NCBI GenBank assembly: GCA_946498975.1
Contig: CAMMQC010000018.1
Span: 1-33,000 of the forward strand
Length of the DNA stretch: 33,000 nucleotides
Direction: 5' to 3'
From: an uncultured Mycoplasmatota bacterium
GTDB taxonomy: Bacteria; Bacillota_I; Bacilli_A; RF39; UBA660
Both the position numbers and the translations under genes were made by a program. This document shows positions 8,801 through 16,378 of the stretch, piece by piece (position 1 is the stretch's first letter; each line of letters starts with the position of its first letter). Below the pieces are notes generated by a model that did not search any database, had not been told where the DNA came from, and saw only the letters and a list, made by a program, of their open reading frames with translations.

Positions 8801-9505
8801 AATATGTTAACAAATCGTATAAGCATAAATTCAACTAGCTTTAATATAAAGGAACTAGATAGTATTATAGATAAAAAAACTGGTAGTAAAGATGTATATG
8901 ATACATTAGTAAGATGGCTATATGGCTTTGATACCGGAAAAGAAGCATATGATAAAAAAGGATATCCAATTAATGAGAAAAGCGGTAACTTAATTAAGAA
9001 AATCACTATAGAAAGTCCATATGATGGTAAAGGACATTTTATAGGTGATAAATTTGTAGGAAAAGAGGATATCTATCAAATTAGAATTTATAAAAAAGAA
9101 AATGATGATAAGTTATATTTTGTAGGATTTGATTTATTTGATTTAGCACAAATAAAAGTTAAAAAGGACTTTAATCTTGTATTATGGTATGGAAGGGATA
9201 AAAATAAGTATATTTTAAAATATAGTGAGCTTAATAAAAACTATAAATTATATTTAAATATAATGAAAAATCAATTAATAGAGGTTAAAAAATATGACGA
9301 AAGTAAAGGAGTATGTTATGTTATAGGCTTTACTAGTGGAAAATTAAAAATTAAAGGAATGCTTGGTGATGGTAGAGATTTAGTAGGTAATGATAATTTA
9401 ATGCTATCACTTAATACTAAAGATGAATACGAAGTAACGGTTTCAACTATAAAGAATATTAAAAAATTGGAAATTACTGTATTAGGAGAGATTAATGGGT
9501 TATAG
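5900..9505 (+). CDS. cas9: Cas9 endonuclease (type II CRISPR effector)
   Basis: 1201 aa, between compact SaCas9 (1053) and SpyCas9 (1368) in length. All catalytic parts are present: RuvC-I GIDVGISSVGWG with D10; Arg-rich bridge helix about 51-80; recognition lobe about 90-520; RuvC-II IKIETARELAKS with E570; HNH QIDHILPYSRTF with D656/H657, N671 and N680 matching Spy D839, H840, N854 and N863; RuvC-III HLHHAMDALVIAS with H808 and D811; a C-terminal PAM-interacting region from about 900. It should cut DNA matched by crRNA:tracrRNA. The start is GTG at 5900, supported by AAAGGAGA nine bases upstream and by alignment of D10. It overlaps cas1 by 11 bases, showing an operon. No missing catalytic residues were seen. 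The PAM cannot be inferred without protospacers. Confidence 0.98.
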   Translation: MKKNYILGIDVGISSVGWGLLELNEKDEPFKILDTGVRIFTPGEVPKTGASKALARRQKRGARRIIQRREYRLDRVRLLLSQYGFLPKISDDIIPSEREELLTLEFDKLLNKYYKNKNTNPYELKVAALKRKLSNEELVIILNHYAKHRGYKSNREEANDSESGKIKNAIKENEKIMKENHYETVSEMFIKDGKFKDKIRNTTDDYKMSVTREMYLEEIEKVLTSQIKYGLITEEFKEKYLDIWQSQRHYSKGPGYYFYKENGILKKKLSPYGDEKSLIARMVGTCKFDHLPRAPKCAPSSEIFVFLERLLNLRYKTLGDYERLDSEEIKEILELAKSKDKITYKDIAKVINKSNIVFKDNNITDKDRKKIRTYFKENYNIDKLDFKKLTEEQKTTYREMQNKMKVDNIFGELKTYSVFRKNFTKWNKNEWEKIKDNFKLLDEIAIILTDCKLNEDIKSEVEKSDIIDNSYYEIITKLPNLKDHLMLSLDLIYKLIPLMLEGNRYDEAMSLLGLNHSNINDNTTKYDLLPPIDSEDGITNQRVLRSLAQTRKVINAIIKKYGLPKEIKIETARELAKSREERNRIEKEQKERFENNLNIKEYLVSLLPNIFPSVDYVSSTDLLKYKLWQEQGEICPYSLKRIKIEELFDNNLVQIDHILPYSRTFDDSYFNKTLVLTKYNQEKREKTPYEWFGNTSKWGEFKNYISSLNITDRKKDNYLLTQLTDEMASEMRNQNLNDTKYISKYLVNFMKAHLNVDKISSYSGSITGRLRARWGLNGLTHSLESSNYYVKRNNYEEIKKNRENHLHHAMDALVIASITKSLEQKIIEYEKLYRYFVNATSSTLEEYMENNDFYITDYVDLETGEVTNKSIKDYIEEGIESGKIKNSLKHKELYYLDFPLPYNNFDKEAKLRVYERDIVVLRTKLKELGTYNEEELNRVHPIYPSFAKPKLSGALHKETVCGYDKNRNMLTNRISINSTSFNIKELDSIIDKKTGSKDVYDTLVRWLYGFDTGKEAYDKKGYPINEKSGNLIKKITIESPYDGKGHFIGDKFVGKEDIYQIRIYKKENDDKLYFVGFDLFDLAQIKVKKDFNLVLWYGRDKNKYILKYSELNKNYKLYLNIMKNQLIEVKKYDESKGVCYVIGFTSGKLKIKGMLGDGRDLVGNDNLMLSLNTKDEYEVTVSTIKNIKKLEITVLGEINGL

Positions 9506-10382
9506 GCAAGTTGTTATTAAAAAGTGTGAAAAGTTAAATTTAGAAGATAGACAATTAATAATAAATAAAGAAGATAATAGTTATAAAGTTCCTCTTGAAG
9601 ATATAAACTTTGTTTTAATAGAAGATAATAAAACGGTTATTACCTCTAAAGTTTTAGCAGCTTTTGGAGCAAAGGGGATATGTTTAATAGTTTGTGATGA
9701 TAAATTTGAACCTATTAGTATTATGTACCCATATAATTATCATTTTAAGCAATTAGAAAATATAGAAAAACAGTTATCTTTAGATGATGAATCTAAAAAA
9801 ATAATATGGAAAGAAATAGTAAAAGCTAAAATTGAAAATGAAATAGCAGTACTGTGTCAAACAAGTAAAGAAGAAAGAGTAATTGACAAATTATCACAGT
9901 ATGTTAAGGAAATAAAATTAGGAGATGAAACTAATAGGGAAGGACTAGCTGCTAAAATGTATTTTAAGAGTTTATTTGGTAGCGAGTTTATAAGATTTTA
10001 TGATGATACTATCAATGCCGCATTAAATTATGCTTATCAAATTGTAAAGAGTTCTATCATTAGAACTCTTAGTATTTATGGTCTTAACTCTTATTTAGGT
10101 GTTAATCATAAATCTAAAGTTAATAATTTTAATTTAGTTTATGATTTAATAGAGCCATATAGAGCGATAGTAGATTTATATGTATACAAAATAAAAGATA
10201 ATTTGACATTACCTCTTTCATTTGAAATAAGAAAAGAATTAATAAATATCTTAAATATACCTGTTATTAGTAATAATATGAAATGTACTTTGGAATATAG
10301 TATAGAAGTACTAATAAAAAGTTATATTAAAACTATTAGTACCGGAGAAATAAATTTAATATTTCCAAGAATTATAGAATAG
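9495..10382 (+). CDS. cas1: Cas1 integrase
   Basis: 295 aa, type II-sized Cas1. The metal-binding triad is visible: E149 in NREGLAAKMYFKSLFG, H205 in YLGVNHKSK, and E220 in LVYDLIEPYRAIVD. The N-terminal beta domain (LEDINFVLIEDNKTVITSKVLAAFGAKGICLIVCD) is typical. With Cas2 it forms the complex that inserts prespacers at the leader end of the array. The ATG lies inside the end of cas9 (11-base overlap), so expression is translationally coupled. The intact triad fits the long array, which shows past adaptation. Confidence 0.97.
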   Translation: MGYRQVVIKKCEKLNLEDRQLIINKEDNSYKVPLEDINFVLIEDNKTVITSKVLAAFGAKGICLIVCDDKFEPISIMYPYNYHFKQLENIEKQLSLDDESKKIIWKEIVKAKIENEIAVLCQTSKEERVIDKLSQYVKEIKLGDETNREGLAAKMYFKSLFGSEFIRFYDDTINAALNYAYQIVKSSIIRTLSIYGLNSYLGVNHKSKVNNFNLVYDLIEPYRAIVDLYVYKIKDNLTLPLSFEIRKELINILNIPVISNNMKCTLEYSIEVLIKSYIKTISTGEINLIFPRIIE

Positions 10383-10393
10383 AAGGAATTGAT

Positions 10394-10717
10394 GTGATAA
10401 ATAGATTTATGAGATTAATAGTAATGTTTGATTTACCTGTTGTCACAGCAGAAGAAAGACAAATATATAGTAAATTTAGAAAATTTTTATTAAAAGATGG
10501 ATATATTATGATGCAGTTTTCAATATATTCAAGAATTTGTAAGAATGGCGATGATGTCTCTAAACATATTAATAGAATTAGACAAAATCTACCAGATAGG
10601 GGAAATATTAGATTGTTACAAGTTACAGAAAAACAATATCAAGATATGATTTTATTATGCGGTAGAAAAGTAGCAGAAGAAGAGATATCTATTCAAAATT
10701 TAATTGTATTTGAATAA
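10394..10717 (+). CDS. cas2: Cas2 adaptation protein
   Basis: 107 aa. The core begins RLIVMFDLPVVTAEERQIYSKFRKFLLKDGYIMMQFSIYSR, the ferredoxin-like fold of Cas2 with the conserved Asp in FDLP. I chose GTG at 10394 because AAGGA lies 6-7 bases upstream; the ATG at 10409 (MRLIVMF) is the alternative. The overlapping ATG at 10392 is closed at once by TGA. It follows cas1 after 11 bases. It is the last cas gene on this strand: no csn2 follows co-directionally, and a terminator overlaps the stop codon. Confidence 0.95.
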   Translation: MINRFMRLIVMFDLPVVTAEERQIYSKFRKFLLKDGYIMMQFSIYSRICKNGDDVSKHINRIRQNLPDRGNIRLLQVTEKQYQDMILLCGRKVAEEEISIQNLIVFE

Positions 10718-10744
10718 AACATCCACTTTTATAATGGATGTTTT
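10716..10744 (+). terminator. Terminator of the cas9-cas1-cas2 operon (symmetric)
   Basis: 10-bp perfect stem AAAACATCCA (10716-10725) / TGGATGTTTT (10735-10744) with a 9-nt loop, overlapping the cas2 stop. A and T tracts flank both sides, so it could also stop leftward transcripts that pass the tracrRNA terminator. Confidence 0.8.
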
Positions 10745-10754
10745 AAAATGCAAA

Positions 10755-10848
10755 CAAAAAGGTCGATTAAGGCTCGACCAAACCTTAAGGCATTAGTGCC
10801 TTATTACAGTAACCTGTAAAAATTTAAGTAATATACATCTTTCGATGT
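10755..10848 (-). ncRNA. tracrRNA
   Basis: On the minus strand, 10830-10803 is a 28-nt anti-repeat. It matches the reverse complement of the 5' part of the CRISPR repeat at 22 positions (blocks TACT, AAATTT, ACAGG, TACT, TAA). Most differences are changes that still allow G-U pairing with the repeat. Then follow a nexus-like hairpin AAGGC-loop-GCCTT (10802-10787) and a terminator hairpin GGTCGA/TCGACC (10779-10761) with TTTTT at 10760-10756. The predicted 5' end adds a hairpin TACATC-GAAA-GATGTA (10849-10834). The predicted length is about 94 nt. It pairs with pre-crRNA for RNase III processing and Cas9 loading. Location between convergent cas2 and the ATPase gene, antisense to cas9, is unusual but clear. 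Confidence 0.92.
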
Positions 10849-10850
10849 AA

Positions 10851-11918
10851 TTAAATAATATCAGTAATTTCATAATCTGTCAATAACCTTTCACAAACTA
10901 ATTTTAATAATTTGAGTTCAAGTATATCTTTATAAAGTATATAATTATTTAATAAATTATTAGTTAAAGAGGTAAGATAAATTTTATTACTAACTAAAAT
11001 AATACCAATGTTATTTTTTTGAAAGTTAAAGATAGTATTTTTTATTCTATTTAAATCATTACTATTTATTAAATTATAATTATTGTGTTTAAATTCTAAA
11101 TAATTAGTATTATTACCAAAATTTTGATATTGTTCAAACATAATATATTCTTTTAATATATCGTTAATATCATTGAAATTTATTAATTTATAATCTTTAG
11201 TTTTATAAATACTAAAAATATTAAGATCTAAATAGTTATATATAGTAGAGTTATTTGTGCTAATAATAAAATAACAATTATTTTTATTAAGAATTTTAAT
11301 TAAATTTAAAACTTCAACTATTCCTTCATTATCGAGATATAAATCAAAATCATCAATAATAACAAAAGTTTTCTTATCTTTAGTGGTATTAAATAATAGT
11401 AATTGATATATTAACTTACGTTTGTCACTTTTTGAAATGTTTTTAGTATCAGTTAAATCATTCACATATATAGTTGTAAATTTATCAATAATTTTATCGA
11501 TATCGTCTATATTTATATCAAATTTTAATTTGTTTTTCAAACTATTATTTATATTACTATCTAAATATTTGTTAACTGCATTATCAATATTATCTAAACT
11601 ATTATTAATCTCAGATAATATTTTTTCCTTATCGATATTTTTATATATTGCATCATATAAAGATGTTTTAAAAATATTATTCTTAGTAAATTTAAATTCA
11701 TTATTAAAATCAGTTTCTTCGTCAAAATAAATAACATTATATCTATTCTTTTCACATTCAAGAGAATTTAAAGAAAAATTTTTATAATTTCCAGCTAAAC
11801 CTTCTTTTAATGCTTTTAGTAAAGAAGTCTTTCCAGACTTATTAGAACCAAATATAATTAAATTATTATTAAAAGATAACGAAAAATCATTCTTTTTATA
11901 TATAAAATTTATTTGCAT
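10851..11918 (-). CDS. Csn2-position P-loop ATPase (ABC/SMC-like) with intact Walker motifs
   Basis: 355 aa, starting MQINFIYKKNDFSLSF. Motifs: Walker A GSNKSGKTS (residues 24-32), a signature-like helix ISKSDKRKLIYQLLLF (161-176), Walker B TFVIIDDFDLYLD (184-196) and a switch strand YFIISTNNS (216-224). This is the order of RecF/SMC/ABC ATPases, with a short helical insert between Walker A and the signature. The C-terminal 120 aa show no motif I recognise. Position beside cas2 and the array, and size (long Csn2 proteins are about 350 aa), suggest a Csn2 equivalent, the ring protein that binds DNA ends during type II-A adaptation. Two oddities: it is inverted relative to cas9-cas1-cas2, and its ATPase motifs look intact, whereas described Csn2 proteins have degenerate ones. 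It is extremely Asn- and Lys-rich. GTGGTGAT precedes the ATG. An unrelated OLD-like defence ATPase is the main alternative. Confidence 0.7.
   Translation of the reverse strand: MQINFIYKKNDFSLSFNNNLIIFGSNKSGKTSLLKALKEGLAGNYKNFSLNSLECEKNRYNVIYFDEETDFNNEFKFTKNNIFKTSLYDAIYKNIDKEKILSEINNSLDNIDNAVNKYLDSNINNSLKNKLKFDINIDDIDKIIDKFTTIYVNDLTDTKNISKSDKRKLIYQLLLFNTTKDKKTFVIIDDFDLYLDNEGIVEVLNLIKILNKNNCYFIISTNNSTIYNYLDLNIFSIYKTKDYKLINFNDINDILKEYIMFEQYQNFGNNTNYLEFKHNNYNLINSNDLNRIKNTIFNFQKNNIGIILVSNKIYLTSLTNNLLNNYILYKDILELKLLKLVCERLLTDYEITDII
10855..10883 (-). promoter_or_regulatory. tracrRNA promoter inside the 3' end of the ATPase gene
   Basis: On the minus strand: -35 TTGACA (10883-10878), 17-bp spacer, -10 TATTAT (10860-10855). 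It is near-consensus and overlaps the last codons of the ATPase gene (stop 10853-10851). The predicted start is near 10848, at the tracrRNA 5' hairpin. Confidence 0.8.
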
Positions 11919-11990
11919 ATTTTATCACCACTTATATAAAGTATAACAAAATTTGTAAAATATAGCGAATTATTATATAATTATTTTGAG
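11919..11990 (+). promoter_or_regulatory. CRISPR leader with array promoter
   Basis: Only 72 bp separate the divergent ATPase gene from the first repeat. On the plus strand: -35 TTGTAA (11953-11958), 17-bp spacer, -10 TATAAT (11976-11981), predicting a start near 11988, three bases before repeat 1. The leader ends in TTTTGAG directly before the first repeat, close to the ATTTGAG leader-anchoring sequence known from streptococcal type II-A arrays. A minus-strand promoter for the ATPase must share this DNA; TATACT read leftwards near 11945 is a candidate. Confidence 0.7.
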
Positions 11991-14900
11991 GTTATAGTAC
12001 CCTGTGAAATTTGAGTAGTATTTATGCTCAGATAGTATTTTATATACAATAACTTGGTTATAGTACCCTGTGAAATTTGAGTAGTATTTATGCGTATTCA
12101 ATTTTATTTATTACATCTTTTAGTTATAGTACCCTGTGAAATTTGAGTAGTATTTATGTACTTAACGGGTTTAAATATTCCAAAGAAAGTTATAGTACCC
12201 TGTGAAATTTGAGTAGTATTTATGTTTCAAGCTCAACTTATAGAAAGGAGCTAGGTTATAGTACCCTGTGAAATTTGAGTAGTATTTATGTAATAATGAA
12301 ATATATTTAACGATACCGAAGTTATAGTACCCTGTGAAATTTGAGTAGTATTTATGTGGAAGCCCAGAGAGCCAGTATGAACTTAAGTTATAGTACCCTG
12401 TGAAATTTGAGTAGTATTTATGCAGGTGTTAACATTGTAAATATTGCATCTTGTTATAGTACCCTGTGAAATTTGAGTAGTATTTATGTAATTGCTTAAA
12501 AGAAAAAAGGTTAGAAAAGTTATAGTACCCTGTGAAATTTGAGTAGTATTTATGAAAGGAATGTATGCTGTGTAGTACATTGAAGTTATAGTACCCTGTG
12601 AAATTTGAGTAGTATTTATGAAGGTAAAATGATTATCGGACGTGATGAAGGTTATAGTACCCTGTGAAATTTGAGTAGTATTTATGATGTTCTTCCAAAT
12701 TCTTGTTCTGCAAATTGTTATAGTACCCTGTGAAATTTGAGTAGTATTTATGTTAAAAAATATAGACCATTTATTGTAAAATGTTATAGTACCCTGTGAA
12801 ATTTGAGTAGTATTTATGTATAATCGTTATCTTGTAAAAATGCACATAGTTATAGTACCCTGTGAAATTTGAGTAGTATTTATGTTTATTCTTTATGTCA
12901 TATAAAACATCACCGTTATAGTACCCTGTGAAATTTGAGTAGTATTTATGTTACGCATTTAATATGAATAAAGCTAACCCGTTATAGTACCCTGTGAAAT
13001 TTGAGTAGTATTTATGACAACAAATAGGACTTACACAAGCTAAACTGTTATAGTACCCTGTGAAATTTGAGTAGTATTTATGAACATTTCTGTTTGCTTC
13101 GTATTTTCTTTTGTTATAGTACCCTGTGAAATTTGAGTAGTATTTATGAAATCATCAGTTATTTCGGTAGTACCTGTAGTTATAGTACCCTGTGAAATTT
13201 GAGTAGTATTTATGTTATTTTTATAGCACCAGTTTATAAACTCTGTTATAGTACCCTGTGAAATTTGAGTAGTATTTATGACATTACCTACCCATTCCTT
13301 TATTTTTTTCGTTATAGTACCCTGTGAAATTTGAGTAGTATTTATGACGGTTGCAAGCCCTTAAAGATGAAGAGTTGTTATAGTACCCTGTGAAATTTGA
13401 GTAGTATTTATGATGTTACAGAAGAAGTTGAAGAAACAACAGGTTATAGTACCCTGTGAAATTTGAGTAGTATTTATGAAAGGGTTAGTAGGTTAGAAGA
13501 AATAACAGGTTATAGTACCCTGTGAAATTTGAGTAGTATTTATGTGAGAACAATTGATCTTAATGTTGAAGCACGTTATAGTACCCTGTGAAATTTGAGT
13601 AGTATTTATGCTTTTGTTCCTAAACTCATCATAAACATTTGTTATAGTACCCTGTGAAATTTGAGTAGTATTTATGATGTCTTAAAAGATATGGAAAAGG
13701 ATAGTCGTTATAGTACCCTGTGAAATTTGAGTAGTATTTATGAAATACTATCATCTTTATCATTTAATGTTTGTTATAGTACCCTGTGAAATTTGAGTAG
13801 TATTTATGATTACAAAGGAATAATCGTATATATGCAGGTGTTATAGTACCCTGTGAAATTTGAGTAGTATTTATGAAACAACTGTGTCACTATATGTTAA
13901 ATTATGTTATAGTACCCTGTGAAATTTGAGTAGTATTTATGTTGATTTAAGAAGTTATATATTAAATGTAGGTTATAGTACCCTGTGAAATTTGAGTAGT
14001 ATTTATGTCTGAATATTAGTTAATATTAACATATATTGTTATAGTACCCTGTGAAATTTGAGTAGTATTTATGACGATATAAGACGAGGTAATCCATACG
14101 ACTGTTATAGTACCCTGTGAAATTTGAGTAGTATTTATGAAGAGAAGAAGATATTATTTAAGTATGAGAAGTTATAGTACCCTGTGAAATTTGAGTAGTA
14201 TTTATGAAGAAAGATATGAAGCTTATAAAACTGCTAAGTTATAGTACCCTGTGAAATTTGAGTAGTATTTATGTCAAAATTATATGTTACGTTATTATAA
14301 CTTGTTATAGTACCCTGTGAAATTTGAGTAGTATTTATGTATTTATCGTCTTGTTATAGAGATTTCTAGGTTATAGTACCCTGTGAAATTTGAGTAGTAT
14401 TTATGACGATATAAGACGAGGTAATCCATACGACTGTTATAGTACCCTGTGAAATTTGAGTAGTATTTATGCTATTAGTATATATTGTGGTACTCTGTTT
14501 CGTTATAGTACCCTGTGAAATTTGAGTAGTATTTATGACGCAAGTTTACAGACATCTGTTCACAAAGGTTATAGTACCCTGTGAAATTTGAGTAGTATTT
14601 ATGACTATACAGCTAGTTACATACAGGGTAATAGTTATAGTACCCTGTGAAATTTGAGTAGTATTTATGTAGAAGTAGTATGCCTGTAACATATCAAGAG
14701 TTATAGTACCCTGTGAAATTTGAGTAGTATTTATGATTTTAAGTACATCATGTTTTGTAGGCTATGTTATAGTACCCTGTGAAATTTGAGTAGTATTTAT
14801 GGGTATAAGTGGTTGTTGGGTAGTACTTAACGTTATAGTACCCTGTGAAATTTGAGTAGTATTTATGTATATATTTAAGAAGATACAAAACAGAACTGTT

Positions 14901-16188
14901 ATAGTACCCTGTGAAATTTGAGTAGTATTTATGTGAGAACAATTGACTTAAACGTTGAAGCACGTTATAGTACCCTGTGAAATTTGAGTAGTATTTATGT
15001 TTTCTTATTTCCTTAGATATGATACATACGTTATAGTACCCTGTGAAATTTGAGTAGTATTTATGATTGTTAAACCTTGCTCTGTATCTTTTACTGGTTA
15101 TAGTACCCTGTGAAATTTGAGTAGTATTTATGTGCTTATAATGATGGACTGCACAGTAATATGTTATAGTACCCTGTGAAATTTGAGTAGTATTTATGCT
15201 GCCATTTCAAATGAAGGTAAAGCAACCAGTTATAGTACCCTGTGAAATTTGAGTAGTATTTATGCCATATGTTAGCAACCTCATAAGGGTTCATGTTATA
15301 GTACCCTGTGAAATTTGAGTAGTATTTATGTAGTTGTATCTGCTTCATCGCCAAAGTCGTGTTATAGTACCCTGTGAAATTTGAGTAGTATTTATGCCAC
15401 ACCAGTAGCTCCACTCTTGTATTGTAGTTATAGTACCCTGTGAAATTTGAGTAGTATTTATGTCATCAATTAACTTCTTTAATTGTTTGTCTGTTATAGT
15501 ACCCTGTGAAATTTGAGTAGTATTTATGGTTAATACTGATAGTTTATCTGCTTTGTTTGTTATAGTACCCTGTGAAATTTGAGTAGTATTTATGTAGTAG
15601 ATGTTCTTACTAATTGATTTGGAAGTTATAGTACCCTGTGAAATTTGAGTAGTATTTATGGACGACTACAAGCTCTTAAAGATGAAGAATGTTATAGTAC
15701 CCTGTGAAATTTGAGTAGTATTTATGAGAATCTCAAACTTTAAAGACTTGTCCGTGGTTATAGTACCCTGTGAAATTTGAGTAGTATTTATGTTTCAATT
15801 AAGCTCTCTAACATTTCGCAAAGTTATAGTACCCTGTGAAATTTGAGTAGTATTTATGCTATACTACTATCAAGAGATAATACTATATGTTATAGTACCC
15901 TGTGAAATTTGAGTAGTATTTATGCTTTGTTTATGAAAAATGGCATAAAACAACGTTATAGTACCCTGTGAAATTTGAGTAGTATTTATGACTGGTTTCT
16001 TCTTTTCTTCTTTCAGTTCAGTTATAGTACCCTGTGAAATTTGAGTAGTATTTATGGCTATAGTGATTGTATGTTAATGCAGGTGGGTTATAGTACCCTG
16101 TGAAATTTGAGTAGTATTTATTTTTCTTTTTCATCATTTGTAGCCACTGTCTGTTACAGTACCCTGTGAAATTTGAATGGTATAATAT
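11991..16188 (+). CRISPR. Type II CRISPR array: 64 repeats, 63 spacers
   Basis: The repeat is 36 nt, starting GTTATAGTACCCTGTG and ending GAGTAGTATTTATG, with period 66. I followed every repeat start: 59 spacers are 30 nt and four are 31 nt (13809-13839, 14140-14170, 14207-14237, 15066-15096). Repeat 63 (16087) has a changed last base and repeat 64 (16153-16188) is degenerate (GTTACAG, then GAATGGTATAATAT), marking the distal end. The leader is therefore on the left, and transcription is rightward, as the GTTATAG 5' end and the tracrRNA pairing also require. Spacers 32 and 37 are identical. Spacers 24/45 and 21/56 are synonymous variants of the same coding sequences. Short open frames across the array are repeat artefacts. 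Confidence 0.99.
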
Positions 16189-16378
16189 TTACTCATATAC
16201 TTTCACTTGATTTATATTACTTAAAACTACAATATTAAAAGAAAAGAATTAGAAATGATATTATTTTTCAATGCTTGCTTTAAAAATCAAATTTAAATCT
16301 TAATAATGTTTTAACATCAATAGCTTTTTTTCTTTTCTTGTGATATAGTAATACATGATGTGAAAAGGCGGTGTTTTT

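Noticed and set aside
11422-11730. Plus-strand 102-aa open frame opposite the ATPase gene
   Set aside because: Antisense shadow of a gene with clear P-loop motifs; hydrophobic low-complexity translation and no ribosome binding site.
12383-12580. Minus-strand open frame across the CRISPR array
   Set aside because: It is a translation of the repeats (INTTQISQGTIT every 22 residues); the same applies to frames at 14748-14963 and 15136-15414.
13413-13508. Spacers 22 and 23 as another homologous pair
   Set aside because: Their last 16 bases match at 13 positions, but the translated peptides (VTEEVEETT and RVSRLEEIT) agree only weakly, so coincidence is likely.
13809-16086. Spacers 28 and 62 sharing ATGCAGGT
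   Set aside because: Only eight or nine bases match and the surrounding codons differ.
16189-16378. Gene or second anti-repeat after the array
   Set aside because: No supported open frame and no match to the repeat beyond the degenerate terminal copy.
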